Assembly: GCF_026163685.1 (NCBI RefSeq)
Contig: NZ_JAOXSR010000001.1
Location: forward strand, 930,001-994,000
Direction of reading: 5' to 3'
Origin: Oerskovia flava
GTDB taxonomy: Bacteria > Actinomycetota > Actinomycetes > Actinomycetales > Cellulomonadaceae
DNA: 64,000 nt
This document shows, piece by piece, positions 19,339 to 26,738 of this stretch. Position 1 is the stretch's first letter, and each line of letters begins with the position of its first letter. The position numbers and the translations under genes were made by a program. The notes under the pieces are model-generated. The model had not been told where the DNA came from. It saw only the letters and a program-made list of their open reading frames with translations, and made no database searches.

Positions 19339-20357
19339 GGCAGGACGAGGTGAGAGACGACATGGCGACGACCACTCGCGGGATGCCACGCGGAGTCCCG
19401 GGAGACGCCGCTCCGGCCGAGGCCGGAGCGGGGGTCGTGACGACGCCCGACATCCTCTGCCAGGACCTCGTGCGCATCTTCTCGACCGACGGGGTCGAGG
19501 TCCAGGCGCTCCAGGGACTGAACCTCCGCATCGATCCCGGCGAGCTCGTCGCGGTCGTGGGCGCGTCGGGATCCGGCAAGTCCACGCTCCTGACGATCCT
19601 GTCCGGTCTCGACCGGCCGACCGGAGGGTCCGCCGTCGTCGCCGGGACGGACCTGCTGACCATGGGACGCCGGGAACGGCTGCGCTACCAGCGGTACACC
19701 GTCGGCTTCGTGTGGCAGCAGACGAGCCGCAACCTGCTGCCCTACCTGACCGCTGCCGAGAACGTCGCGGTGCCCCTCGCGATCACCGGCCGCTCGCGCT
19801 CGCACCGCGCGGCCCGGGTGAACGAGCTCCTCGAGCTCCTCGCGGTGGGCCACTGCCGCGACCGCCGACCGGACGAGATGTCCGGCGGTGAGCAGCAGCG
19901 CACGGCGCTCGCCGTCGCGGTCGCGGGCTCGCCGCGGGTGCTGCTCGCGGACGAGCCGACCGGTGAGCTGGACGAGGCGACGTCGGTCGAGGTCCTCGAG
20001 GCGATGCGGGGCGTGAACGCCGAGCTCGGCGTGACGACCCTCATCGTCACGCACGACCCGACGGTCTCCGAGCACGTGCGCCGCACCGTGCAGATCCGCG
20101 ACGGGCGGACGTCGACCGAGACGCTGCGCCGCACCGAGGTCGACGAGCACGGTGCGGAGCAGCACGTGGCGGAGGAGTTCGCCGTCGTCGACCGCGTCGG
20201 TCGCCTCCAGCTGCCGCCCGACTTCGTGGCGAGCCTCGACCTGCGCGACCGGGTGCGGCTCGCGCTCGAGACGGACCACGTGGGGGTGTGGCCCGACGCG
20301 ACGGCCGACCGGCGTCGGGCCGAGCAGCGTGACGAGACGAACGGGGACGACCGATGA
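19335..20357 (+). CDS. MacB-type ABC ATPase with C-terminal AbrB-like segment
   Basis: 340 residues. Walker A GASGSGKST is near 76-84, the Q-loop region reads VGFVWQQTSRNLLPYLT, the signature is MSGGEQQR (about 181-188) and Walker B is VLLADEPTGELDE. This is the lipoprotein/MacB ATPase type that works with FtsX permeases. Residues about 280-321 add EEFAVVDRVGRLQLPPDF and DLRDRVRLALETDHVGV, which match the pattern of the AbrB/MazE swapped-hairpin fold. ATG at 19335 overlaps the previous stop (ATGA); an ATG at 19362 is an alternative. The next ATPase overlaps its stop in the same way. Confidence 0.88.
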   Translation: MRQDEVRDDMATTTRGMPRGVPGDAAPAEAGAGVVTTPDILCQDLVRIFSTDGVEVQALQGLNLRIDPGELVAVVGASGSGKSTLLTILSGLDRPTGGSAVVAGTDLLTMGRRERLRYQRYTVGFVWQQTSRNLLPYLTAAENVAVPLAITGRSRSHRAARVNELLELLAVGHCRDRRPDEMSGGEQQRTALAVAVAGSPRVLLADEPTGELDEATSVEVLEAMRGVNAELGVTTLIVTHDPTVSEHVRRTVQIRDGRTSTETLRRTEVDEHGAEQHVAEEFAVVDRVGRLQLPPDFVASLDLRDRVRLALETDHVGVWPDATADRRRAEQRDETNGDDR

Positions 20358-21094
20358 GGCACGCACGGACCGACGAGATCGGGGCGGGCGTCCCGGGGGG
20401 TCGGCGCCGCGAGGGTGGGCTGCGCGCCGACGGCGTGAGCCGCAGCTTCGGGCGCGGGGCGGGCGTGGTGCACGCTCTCGCCGACGTCAGCCTGGTCGCG
20501 CACCCGGGTGAGCTCCTGGTGGTCCGGGGGCCGTCCGGCTCCGGCAAGACGACGCTGCTCAACATCCTCGGCGGCCTCGACCGGCCGACGAGCGGGACGG
20601 TGCACCTCGGGGACGGTCGTGAGCTCACAGCGATGCGCGAGGACGACGTCCTGGCCGTGCGGCGCGAGCACATCGGCTACATCTTCCAGTCGTTCGGTCT
20701 CATCCCCGTGCTGTCCGCCGCGGAGAACGTCGAGATCCCGCTCCGCCTGCAGCTCACCGACCCCGCCGAACGGTCCCGTCGGGTCGCCGCCGCGCTCGAG
20801 ACGGTCGGCCTCGCGGAGCACGGCGAGCAGCGGCCGTACGAGCTGTCAGGAGGCCAGCAGCAACGCGTCGGTATCGCCCGGGCGCTCGTCGCCGAGCCCG
20901 AGATCCTGCTCGCCGACGAACCGACCGGTCAGCTCGACTCCGGAACCGCGGCGGTCGTCATGGACCTCATCCGGACGCTCGTGCACGAGCGCGGTGTGGC
21001 GGCGGTCGTGTCCACCCACGACCCGATCCTCATGCAGCGCGCCGACCGCGTCCTCGAGCTGCACGACGGCCGGGCGGTCGCTGCTGCCGTGTAG
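20354..21094 (+). CDS. MacB/LolD-type ABC ATPase
   Basis: 246 residues with Walker A GPSGSGKTT (about 60-68), Q-loop IGYIFQSFGLIPVL, signature LSGGQQQR (about 163-170), Walker B ILLADEPTGQLD and H-loop STHDP. It lacks the C-terminal extension of its neighbour. As the last gene of the four-gene FtsX operon it probably forms an asymmetric ATPase pair with the preceding protein. The ATGA overlap at 20354-20357 shows tight coupling. It ends with a TAG stop, followed by about 100 bases before the BCCT gene. Confidence 0.92.
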   Translation: MRHARTDEIGAGVPGGRRREGGLRADGVSRSFGRGAGVVHALADVSLVAHPGELLVVRGPSGSGKTTLLNILGGLDRPTSGTVHLGDGRELTAMREDDVLAVRREHIGYIFQSFGLIPVLSAAENVEIPLRLQLTDPAERSRRVAAALETVGLAEHGEQRPYELSGGQQQRVGIARALVAEPEILLADEPTGQLDSGTAAVVMDLIRTLVHERGVAAVVSTHDPILMQRADRVLELHDGRAVAAAV

Positions 21095-21196
21095 CGGGCC
21101 TGCTGCCCCGAGGGCTCGAGTTGTCCGGGTCCTCGGTCTGCGACAGGGTGGACGGGCAGGGGGCGCAGCAGGGCACCCGCACGACGAAGGAGCATC

Positions 21197-23008
21197 GTGA
21201 GCGAACCTGGAACGCCGTCTGACGCACCGACCGGGCACCCGGCGCACGCGCAGCCGTCCGCCGCGCTCCCTGGTACGCCGGTCGCCGACCGTCGAGGTGC
21301 GCACGTCGCGCCCCGGGTGTTCTACCCGGCCGCGGGGCTCATCGCGCTCTTCGTCATCGTCACGATCGTGTTCACCGACACGGTCGAGACCGTGATGAAC
21401 ACGCTGCAGTCCGACGTCGTCGGCGGTTTCGGCTGGTACTACATCCTGCTCGTCGCGTCCTTCGTGGGCTTCGCCATCTGGATGGGTGTGAGCCGCTTCG
21501 GCAACATCGTCCTCGGCAAGGACGAGGAGAAGCCGGCGTTCCGGCTCCCCGTCTGGTTCGCGATGCTGTTCGCGACGGGGATGGGGATCGGCCTCGTGTT
21601 CTTCGGCGTCGCCGAGCCGCTCAACCACTTCGCGAGCCCGAAGCCGGGCATCGAGGGGAGCGACGCCTATCTGGCCCAGCAGGCGATCGCGCAGAGCTAC
21701 GTGCACTGGGGTGTGCACGCGTGGGCGATCTACGTGGTCGTCGGCCTCGCTCTCGCGTACGCGATCCACCGCAAGGGGCGACCCGTCTCGATCCGGTGGG
21801 CGCTCGAGCCGATCCTCGGGGACCGCGTCAAGGGTGGCCTCGGGGACACGATCGACGTGATCGCGATCATCGGGACGGTCTTCGGGGTAGCGACCTCGCT
21901 CGGCCTCGGTGTCCTGCAGATCTCGGCCGGCCTGGAGTACGCGGGTCTCGCCCAGGCGACCACGACCCTGCAGGTGATCCTCATCTGCGCCATCACCGCG
22001 GTCGCCACCGTCTCGGTCGTCTCGGGCCTGGCCAAGGGGATCAAGTGGTTGTCGAACACCAACATGGTCCTCGCGGGCTTCCTCCTGCTCGTGGTGCTCG
22101 CGCTCGGCCCCACCCTGTTCCTCCTGCGAGACTTCGTGCAGTCGCTCGGCTTCTACCTCACGAACGTTCTGCAGATGACGTTCGACAACTCGGCGTTCCA
22201 GGGCGAGGCGGGAGAGGCGTGGCAGGCGGCCTGGACCACGTTCTACTGGGGCTGGTGGATCTCCTGGGCACCGTTCGTCGGGGTCTTCATCGCGCGGATC
22301 TCCCGTGGTCGCACGGTGCGGGAGTTCGTCATGGGCACGCTGCTCGTCCCGACGATCGTGACGTTCCTGTGGTTCTCCGTCCTGGGCGGCAGCGCCCTGT
22401 ACGAGCAGATCTTCGGCTCGGGGGACCTGGTGGAGGCGGACGGCTCGGTCGACACGAACACCGCGCTCTTCAACCTCATCGGCGCGCTACCGGGCGGCAC
22501 GATCTGGGTCGGTCTGGCGATCATCCTCATCACGCTGTTCTTCGTGACGTCGTCGGACTCCGGCTCCCTCGTCGTCGACATGCTCGCCTCGGGAGGCAAC
22601 CCCAACCCGCCCGCATGGAGCCGGGTGTTCTGGGCGGTGCTCGAGGGAGCGCTCGCCATCGCGCTGCTCGTCGCCGGTGGGCTGCAGGCCTTGCAGACCG
22701 CGGCGATCCTCATCGCCCTGCCGTTCTCCGTCGTGATGATCGGGATGGCCGTCTCGACGGTGCGCTCGTTCCGGGTCGAGCACAACGCCATCCTGCGCGC
22801 CGAACGCCGTCGCGCCCGCGCGCTGCTGGCGGACTCCGTCACCGAGCAGGTCACCGAGAGCCTCACGGAGGAGTACGGCGAGATCTGGGACACGAACGGC
22901 ACCGGCGACACCCGCGCGGCGCGACGGCGCACGGCTGCGCCGGTCCCGCGCTCGCGCCTGCCGAGATGGGTGCGCAACCTCGAGAGGGACGCCCGCGACG
23001 ACGAGTGA
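21197..23008 (+). CDS. BCCT-family betaine/choline/carnitine transporter
   Basis: 603 residues with twelve predicted membrane helices. The betaine-binding glycine stretch ATGMGIGLVFFGVAEP lies on helix 3, and the family signature WTTFYWGWWISWAPFVG is on helix 8. A 45-residue hydrophilic head and a 90-residue charged C-terminal tail flank the core; in BetP-like carriers the C-tail senses osmotic stress. It should import glycine betaine or related osmolytes driven by an ion gradient. The GTG start follows gaaggagcatc, a good ribosome site. The gene appears to be transcribed alone. Confidence 0.93.
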   Translation: MSEPGTPSDAPTGHPAHAQPSAALPGTPVADRRGAHVAPRVFYPAAGLIALFVIVTIVFTDTVETVMNTLQSDVVGGFGWYYILLVASFVGFAIWMGVSRFGNIVLGKDEEKPAFRLPVWFAMLFATGMGIGLVFFGVAEPLNHFASPKPGIEGSDAYLAQQAIAQSYVHWGVHAWAIYVVVGLALAYAIHRKGRPVSIRWALEPILGDRVKGGLGDTIDVIAIIGTVFGVATSLGLGVLQISAGLEYAGLAQATTTLQVILICAITAVATVSVVSGLAKGIKWLSNTNMVLAGFLLLVVLALGPTLFLLRDFVQSLGFYLTNVLQMTFDNSAFQGEAGEAWQAAWTTFYWGWWISWAPFVGVFIARISRGRTVREFVMGTLLVPTIVTFLWFSVLGGSALYEQIFGSGDLVEADGSVDTNTALFNLIGALPGGTIWVGLAIILITLFFVTSSDSGSLVVDMLASGGNPNPPAWSRVFWAVLEGALAIALLVAGGLQALQTAAILIALPFSVVMIGMAVSTVRSFRVEHNAILRAERRRARALLADSVTEQVTESLTEEYGEIWDTNGTGDTRAARRRTAAPVPRSRLPRWVRNLERDARDDE

Positions 23009-23109
23009 CCCGTCCGGGAGGGGTCGGGGGAGCGACGTCGGGACGGCCGCAGCGGGGCCGAGCAGCGACGTGTGACGCACTCCGTGGTACCGCGGGAGCG
23101 GTCAACCGG

Positions 23110-23115
23110 TAAGAT
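23110..23115 (+). promoter_or_regulatory. -10 box TAAGAT for typA
   Basis: TAAGAT lies about 118 bases before the typA ATG, leaving a long 5' leader that contains a tandem repeat and a hairpin. No clear -35 box is visible. Confidence 0.4.
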
Positions 23116-23117
23116 AG

Positions 23118-23175
23118 CCGACGCTCGGCCGACGCTCGGTCGACGGCGCCGGTGTGCAGGCCGCCTCGTGCGGCC
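23118..23175 (+). repeat. Tandem 11-bp repeat and hairpin in the typA leader
   Basis: ccgacgctcgg occurs twice head to tail at 23118-23139. A hairpin follows at 23159-23175 with 6-bp arms ggccgc/gcggcc and a 5-base loop. Both lie in the presumed 5' untranslated region of typA. Confidence 0.5.
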
Positions 23176-23232
23176 GCAAGCCCCCGGGGCGGAACCTCCG
23201 TCGCTGCTCCCCACCCGAAATGAGTTCTGACA

Positions 23233-25152
23233 ATGTCTGTGCGCTCCGACCTGCGCAACGTGGCGATCGTCGCCCACGTCGACCACGGCAAGACCACCCT
23301 CGTGGACGCCATGCTGCACCAGTCCGGTGCGTTCACCGCGCACGGGGCCGCCGAGGCCGCCGGCGAGCGGGTGATGGACTCGGGCGACCTCGAGCGCGAG
23401 AAGGGCATCACGATCCTCGCGAAGAACACCGCGGTGCGCTACGCGGGCCCCGCGGCCGCGGCGGTCGGGGAGCCGGGCGGCATCACGATCAACGTCATCG
23501 ACACCCCCGGGCACGCCGACTTCGGTGGTGAGGTCGAGCGCGGCCTGTCGATGGTCGACGGTGTCGTCCTCCTCGTCGACGCCTCCGAGGGCCCCCTCCC
23601 GCAGACCCGGTTCGTGCTGCGCAAGGCGCTCGCCGCGAAGCTGCCCGTGATCCTCGTCGTGAACAAGGTCGACCGGCCCGACTCACGCATCACCGAGGTC
23701 GTCGCCGAGGCGACCGACCTCCTGCTCGGCCTCGCGAGCGACCTCGCGGACGAGGTCCCCGACCTCGACCTCGACGCGATCCTCGACGTCCCCGTCGTCT
23801 ACGCGGCGGCGCGCGCCGGCCGCGCGTCGCTCGAGCAGCCGGGCGACGGCCAGCTGCCCGCGAGCGAGGACCTCGAGCCGCTCTTCTCGACCATCCTCGA
23901 GAAGATCCCCGCCCCGACGTACGAGGAGGGCGCGCCGCTCCAGGCCCACGTCACCAACCTCGATGCGTCGCCGTTCCTCGGTCGCCTCGCGCTCCTGCGG
24001 ATCTTCAACGGCACCCTCATCAAGGGGCAGACCGTCGCCTGGGCGCGCCAGGACGGCACCCTGCAGAACGTGAAGATCACCGAGCTGCTCGAGACCAAGG
24101 CGCTCGACCGCGTCCCCACGGACTCCGCGGCACCGGGTGACATCGTCGCCGTCGCCGGCATCGCCGACATCACCATCGGCGAGACCCTCACGGACCCCGA
24201 GAACCCGCGCCCGCTGCCGCTCATCACGGTCGACGACCCCGCGATCTCCATGACCATCGGTATCAACACCTCGCCGCTGGCGGGCAAGGGCGGCAAGGGC
24301 CACAAGGTCACCGCCCGTCAGGTCAAGGACCGTCTCGACGCCGAGCTCGTCGGCAACGTCTCGCTGCGGGTCCTGCCGACCCAGCGCCCCGACGCCTGGG
24401 AGGTCCAGGGTCGTGGTGAGCTCGCGCTCGCGATCCTCGTCGAGCAGATGCGTCGCGAGGGCTTCGAGCTCACCGTCGGCAAGCCCCAGGTCGTCACGAA
24501 GACGATCGACGGCAAGACCCACGAGCCGATGGAGCGCATGACGATCGACGTGCCCGAGGAGTACCTCGGCAGCGTCACCCAGCTCCTCGCGCAGCGCAAG
24601 GGCCGTATGGAGACCATGGCGAACCACGGTACCGGCTGGGTCCGCATGGAGTTCATGGTCCCGGCGCGCGGGCTCATCGGCTTCCGCACCCGGTTCCTCA
24701 CCGACACCCGCGGCACGGGCATCGCGTCCTCGATCTCGGAGGGCTACGAGCCGTGGGCCGGCCCCATCGAGACGCGCGTGAACGGTTCGCTCGTCGCCGA
24801 CCGTTCGGGCGTCGTGACCCCCTTCGCGATGATCAACCTCCAGGAGCGTGGCTCCTTCTTCGTCGACCCCACGCAGGAGGTCTACGAGGGCATGATCGTC
24901 GGCGAGAACTCGCGCGCCGAGGACATGGACGTCAACATCACCAAGGAGAAGAAGCTCACGAACATGCGCGCTGCTTCCAGCGACACGTTCGAGAACCTCA
25001 CCCCGCCGAAGAAGCTCACGCTCGAGGAGTCGCTCGAGTTCGCCCGTGAGGACGAGTGCGTCGAGGTGACGCCGGAGGTCGTGCGCATCCGCAAGGTCCT
25101 CCTCGACCACACGGAGCGCGCACGCGCGACCGCTCGGGCCAAGCGCGCCTGA
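23233..25152 (+). CDS. typA: Ribosome-associated GTPase TypA/BipA
   Basis: 639 residues, a translational GTPase of the elongation factor superfamily that acts on the ribosome under stress and in 50S assembly. G1 AHVDHGKTT is at residues 14-22, the G2 region reads REKGITILAKNT, G3 is DTPGHADF, and G4 is NKVDRPD. Domain II, an EF-G-like domain III/V and the TypA-specific C-terminal domain (GLIGFRTRFLTDTRGTG, NMRAASSD) follow in order. The ATG at 23233 has only a weak ribosome site, so the long leader may matter. mshB starts four bases after the stop. Confidence 0.96.
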   Translation: MSVRSDLRNVAIVAHVDHGKTTLVDAMLHQSGAFTAHGAAEAAGERVMDSGDLEREKGITILAKNTAVRYAGPAAAAVGEPGGITINVIDTPGHADFGGEVERGLSMVDGVVLLVDASEGPLPQTRFVLRKALAAKLPVILVVNKVDRPDSRITEVVAEATDLLLGLASDLADEVPDLDLDAILDVPVVYAAARAGRASLEQPGDGQLPASEDLEPLFSTILEKIPAPTYEEGAPLQAHVTNLDASPFLGRLALLRIFNGTLIKGQTVAWARQDGTLQNVKITELLETKALDRVPTDSAAPGDIVAVAGIADITIGETLTDPENPRPLPLITVDDPAISMTIGINTSPLAGKGGKGHKVTARQVKDRLDAELVGNVSLRVLPTQRPDAWEVQGRGELALAILVEQMRREGFELTVGKPQVVTKTIDGKTHEPMERMTIDVPEEYLGSVTQLLAQRKGRMETMANHGTGWVRMEFMVPARGLIGFRTRFLTDTRGTGIASSISEGYEPWAGPIETRVNGSLVADRSGVVTPFAMINLQERGSFFVDPTQEVYEGMIVGENSRAEDMDVNITKEKKLTNMRAASSDTFENLTPPKKLTLEESLEFAREDECVEVTPEVVRIRKVLLDHTERARATARAKRA

Positions 25153-25156
25153 CCCG

Positions 25157-26197
25157 GTGAACGACCCGGCGCGCGGGGGGCTGCTGGCCGTCCACGCTCA
25201 CCCCGACGACGAGACCCTTGCCACGGGTGCCCTGCTCGCGACGTGGGCCGCGACCGGCGAGCCGGTCACGGTCGTCACGTGCACGCGGGGCGAGGAAGGC
25301 GAGGTCATCGCCCGTCCTGGTAGCCCGACGGCGGGGCTCGCCACGCTCGAGGGCGACGGCCCGGCGCTGGCGGCCCACCGCGAGACCGAGCTCGCCGGCG
25401 CGCTCGCGCACCTGGGCGTGCGCGACCACGTGTTCCTGGACACCGTGCCAGACCCTGCACAGGATTCAGTGCAGGACTCCGCGCGGTACACGGACTCGGG
25501 GATGGCGTGGGCGGCGCCGGGCATCGCTCGTTCGGTGGCCGCCGCGAGTCTGCCACCGGGCGCGTTCGTCGCCGTGCCCCTCGACGAGGCGGCGGCGCGC
25601 CTCGCGGCGGTCGTCCGGTCCCGGCGCCCCCGGGTCGTGGTGACCTACGAGCCGGGCGGGGGATACGGCCACCCCGACCACGTACGGACCAGCGAGGTGA
25701 CCTCTCGGGCGCTGCAGCTCCTCGCGGAGGCGGGGGACGACCTGCCCGAGCTGTGGCACGCCGTGCTGCCCGACGACGTCGCGCGGGTCGTGCGCCGTCG
25801 TCTGGCCGCCTCGACCGAGGTCCGTGAGCTGCTCAGGTCGGTCCCGTACCTCACGCTCCCCGACCTCGACGGCGTCCTGCCGCCCCTCGTCGTCCCGGCC
25901 GAGCAGCTCGGGGACGTCGTTCGTGTCGACGTGGGGCCGGTCGCCGGTGCCGTCGTCGCCGCGATGCGCGCCCACGCCACCCAGGTGCAGCACGCCACCT
26001 GCTCGACGCCGGACCTCGAGGGCCCCGGGTCGCAGGACGGACCGCTCGACGGGCGGGAGGACGAGGGCATGATCATCGGCTGGTACGCCTTGAGCAACGA
26101 CGTGCTCGCGCCGATCGGTGCACACGAGTACTACGTGGTGCGCACACCGCGTCCGCCGCGCACGCAGGAAACCTCCAGTGACCCGCAGTACCGTTGA
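25157..26197 (+). CDS. mshB: GlcNAc-Ins deacetylase MshB (mycothiol biosynthesis)
   Basis: 346 residues, PIG-L/LmbE-type zinc deacetylase. MshB removes acetyl from 1-D-myo-inosityl 2-acetamido-2-deoxy-alpha-D-glucopyranoside, the second committed step toward mycothiol, the main low-molecular-weight thiol of actinobacteria. The metal-binding motif HAHPDDE is at residues 13-19 and the second ligand site is GYGHPDHVRTSE near 170-181. The protein is about 40 residues longer than the mycobacterial enzyme. Mycothiol S-conjugate amidase (Mca) is a close paralogue and cannot be wholly excluded, but the position next to typA matches the mshB locus. The GTG start at 25157 follows typA by four bases. 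Confidence 0.85.
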   Translation: MNDPARGGLLAVHAHPDDETLATGALLATWAATGEPVTVVTCTRGEEGEVIARPGSPTAGLATLEGDGPALAAHRETELAGALAHLGVRDHVFLDTVPDPAQDSVQDSARYTDSGMAWAAPGIARSVAAASLPPGAFVAVPLDEAAARLAAVVRSRRPRVVVTYEPGGGYGHPDHVRTSEVTSRALQLLAEAGDDLPELWHAVLPDDVARVVRRRLAASTEVRELLRSVPYLTLPDLDGVLPPLVVPAEQLGDVVRVDVGPVAGAVVAAMRAHATQVQHATCSTPDLEGPGSQDGPLDGREDEGMIIGWYALSNDVLAPIGAHEYYVVRTPRPPRTQETSSDPQYR

Positions 26198-26201
26198 CCC
26201 G

Positions 26202-26660
26202 GTGAACACACTGGGGGCCCGCGGTATCGGGCGCGTCGTCGGTTGCCTGCTGCTCGGCGTGCTCGTCGGAGTCGTCGGCACGGTCATGCACCGCGCCGTC
26301 GTGCTGGACGTGGACCTGCCGATCGCGCTGGTCCTGTGCCTCCTCGCGACCGCGAGCACCGGCATTCTCGCCCGGGCGTGGACCGGGTACGGCGGTCTGC
26401 TCGGATACGGCCTCGGGTGGGTCGTCGCCGTGCAGATCCTCTCCCTCGAAGGGCCTGGCGGCGACGTCCTCGTCCCGGACGAGCCGATCGGGTACGTCTG
26501 GATCTACGGCGGTCTGCTCGTGGTGGCGGTCGTGGCGTTCCTGCCTCGCCGGTGGTTCGCCGATCAGCCGGCCCGCCGCGCACGGACGTGGGAGGGCGGC
26601 GCCGAACCCTTCGCGTCGGCACCTGAGACACGAGCCGGGCAATTCGGAACGCACGCATAG
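26202..26660 (+). CDS. Small four-helix membrane protein downstream of mshB
   Basis: 152 residues with four predicted membrane helices (about 12-32, 40-58, 65-85 and 105-125) and a short hydrophilic C-terminus. GTG at 26202 is chosen because it lies four bases after the mshB stop; no strong ribosome site is visible. A small membrane protein at this position occurs next to mshB in many actinobacteria (DUF6113-like), but the function is unknown. The TAG stop forms the first half of the TAGAAT -10 box of the next gene. Confidence 0.65.
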   Translation: MNTLGARGIGRVVGCLLLGVLVGVVGTVMHRAVVLDVDLPIALVLCLLATASTGILARAWTGYGGLLGYGLGWVVAVQILSLEGPGGDVLVPDEPIGYVWIYGGLLVVAVVAFLPRRWFADQPARRARTWEGGAEPFASAPETRAGQFGTHA

Positions 26661-26663
26661 AAT
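26658..26663 (+). promoter_or_regulatory. -10 box TAGAAT overlapping a stop codon
   Basis: TAGAAT begins with the TAG stop of the upstream membrane protein. Transcription would start near 26669-26671 and leave a leader of about 70 bases before the VanW-protein ATG at 26739. Confidence 0.5.
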
Positions 26664-26738
26664 TACCCGTGCGGAGACACCGCACCACCCTTGCGCCCGC
26701 GGGATCACCCGTGGGCCCGTCCGTCACGGAGATTGTCG

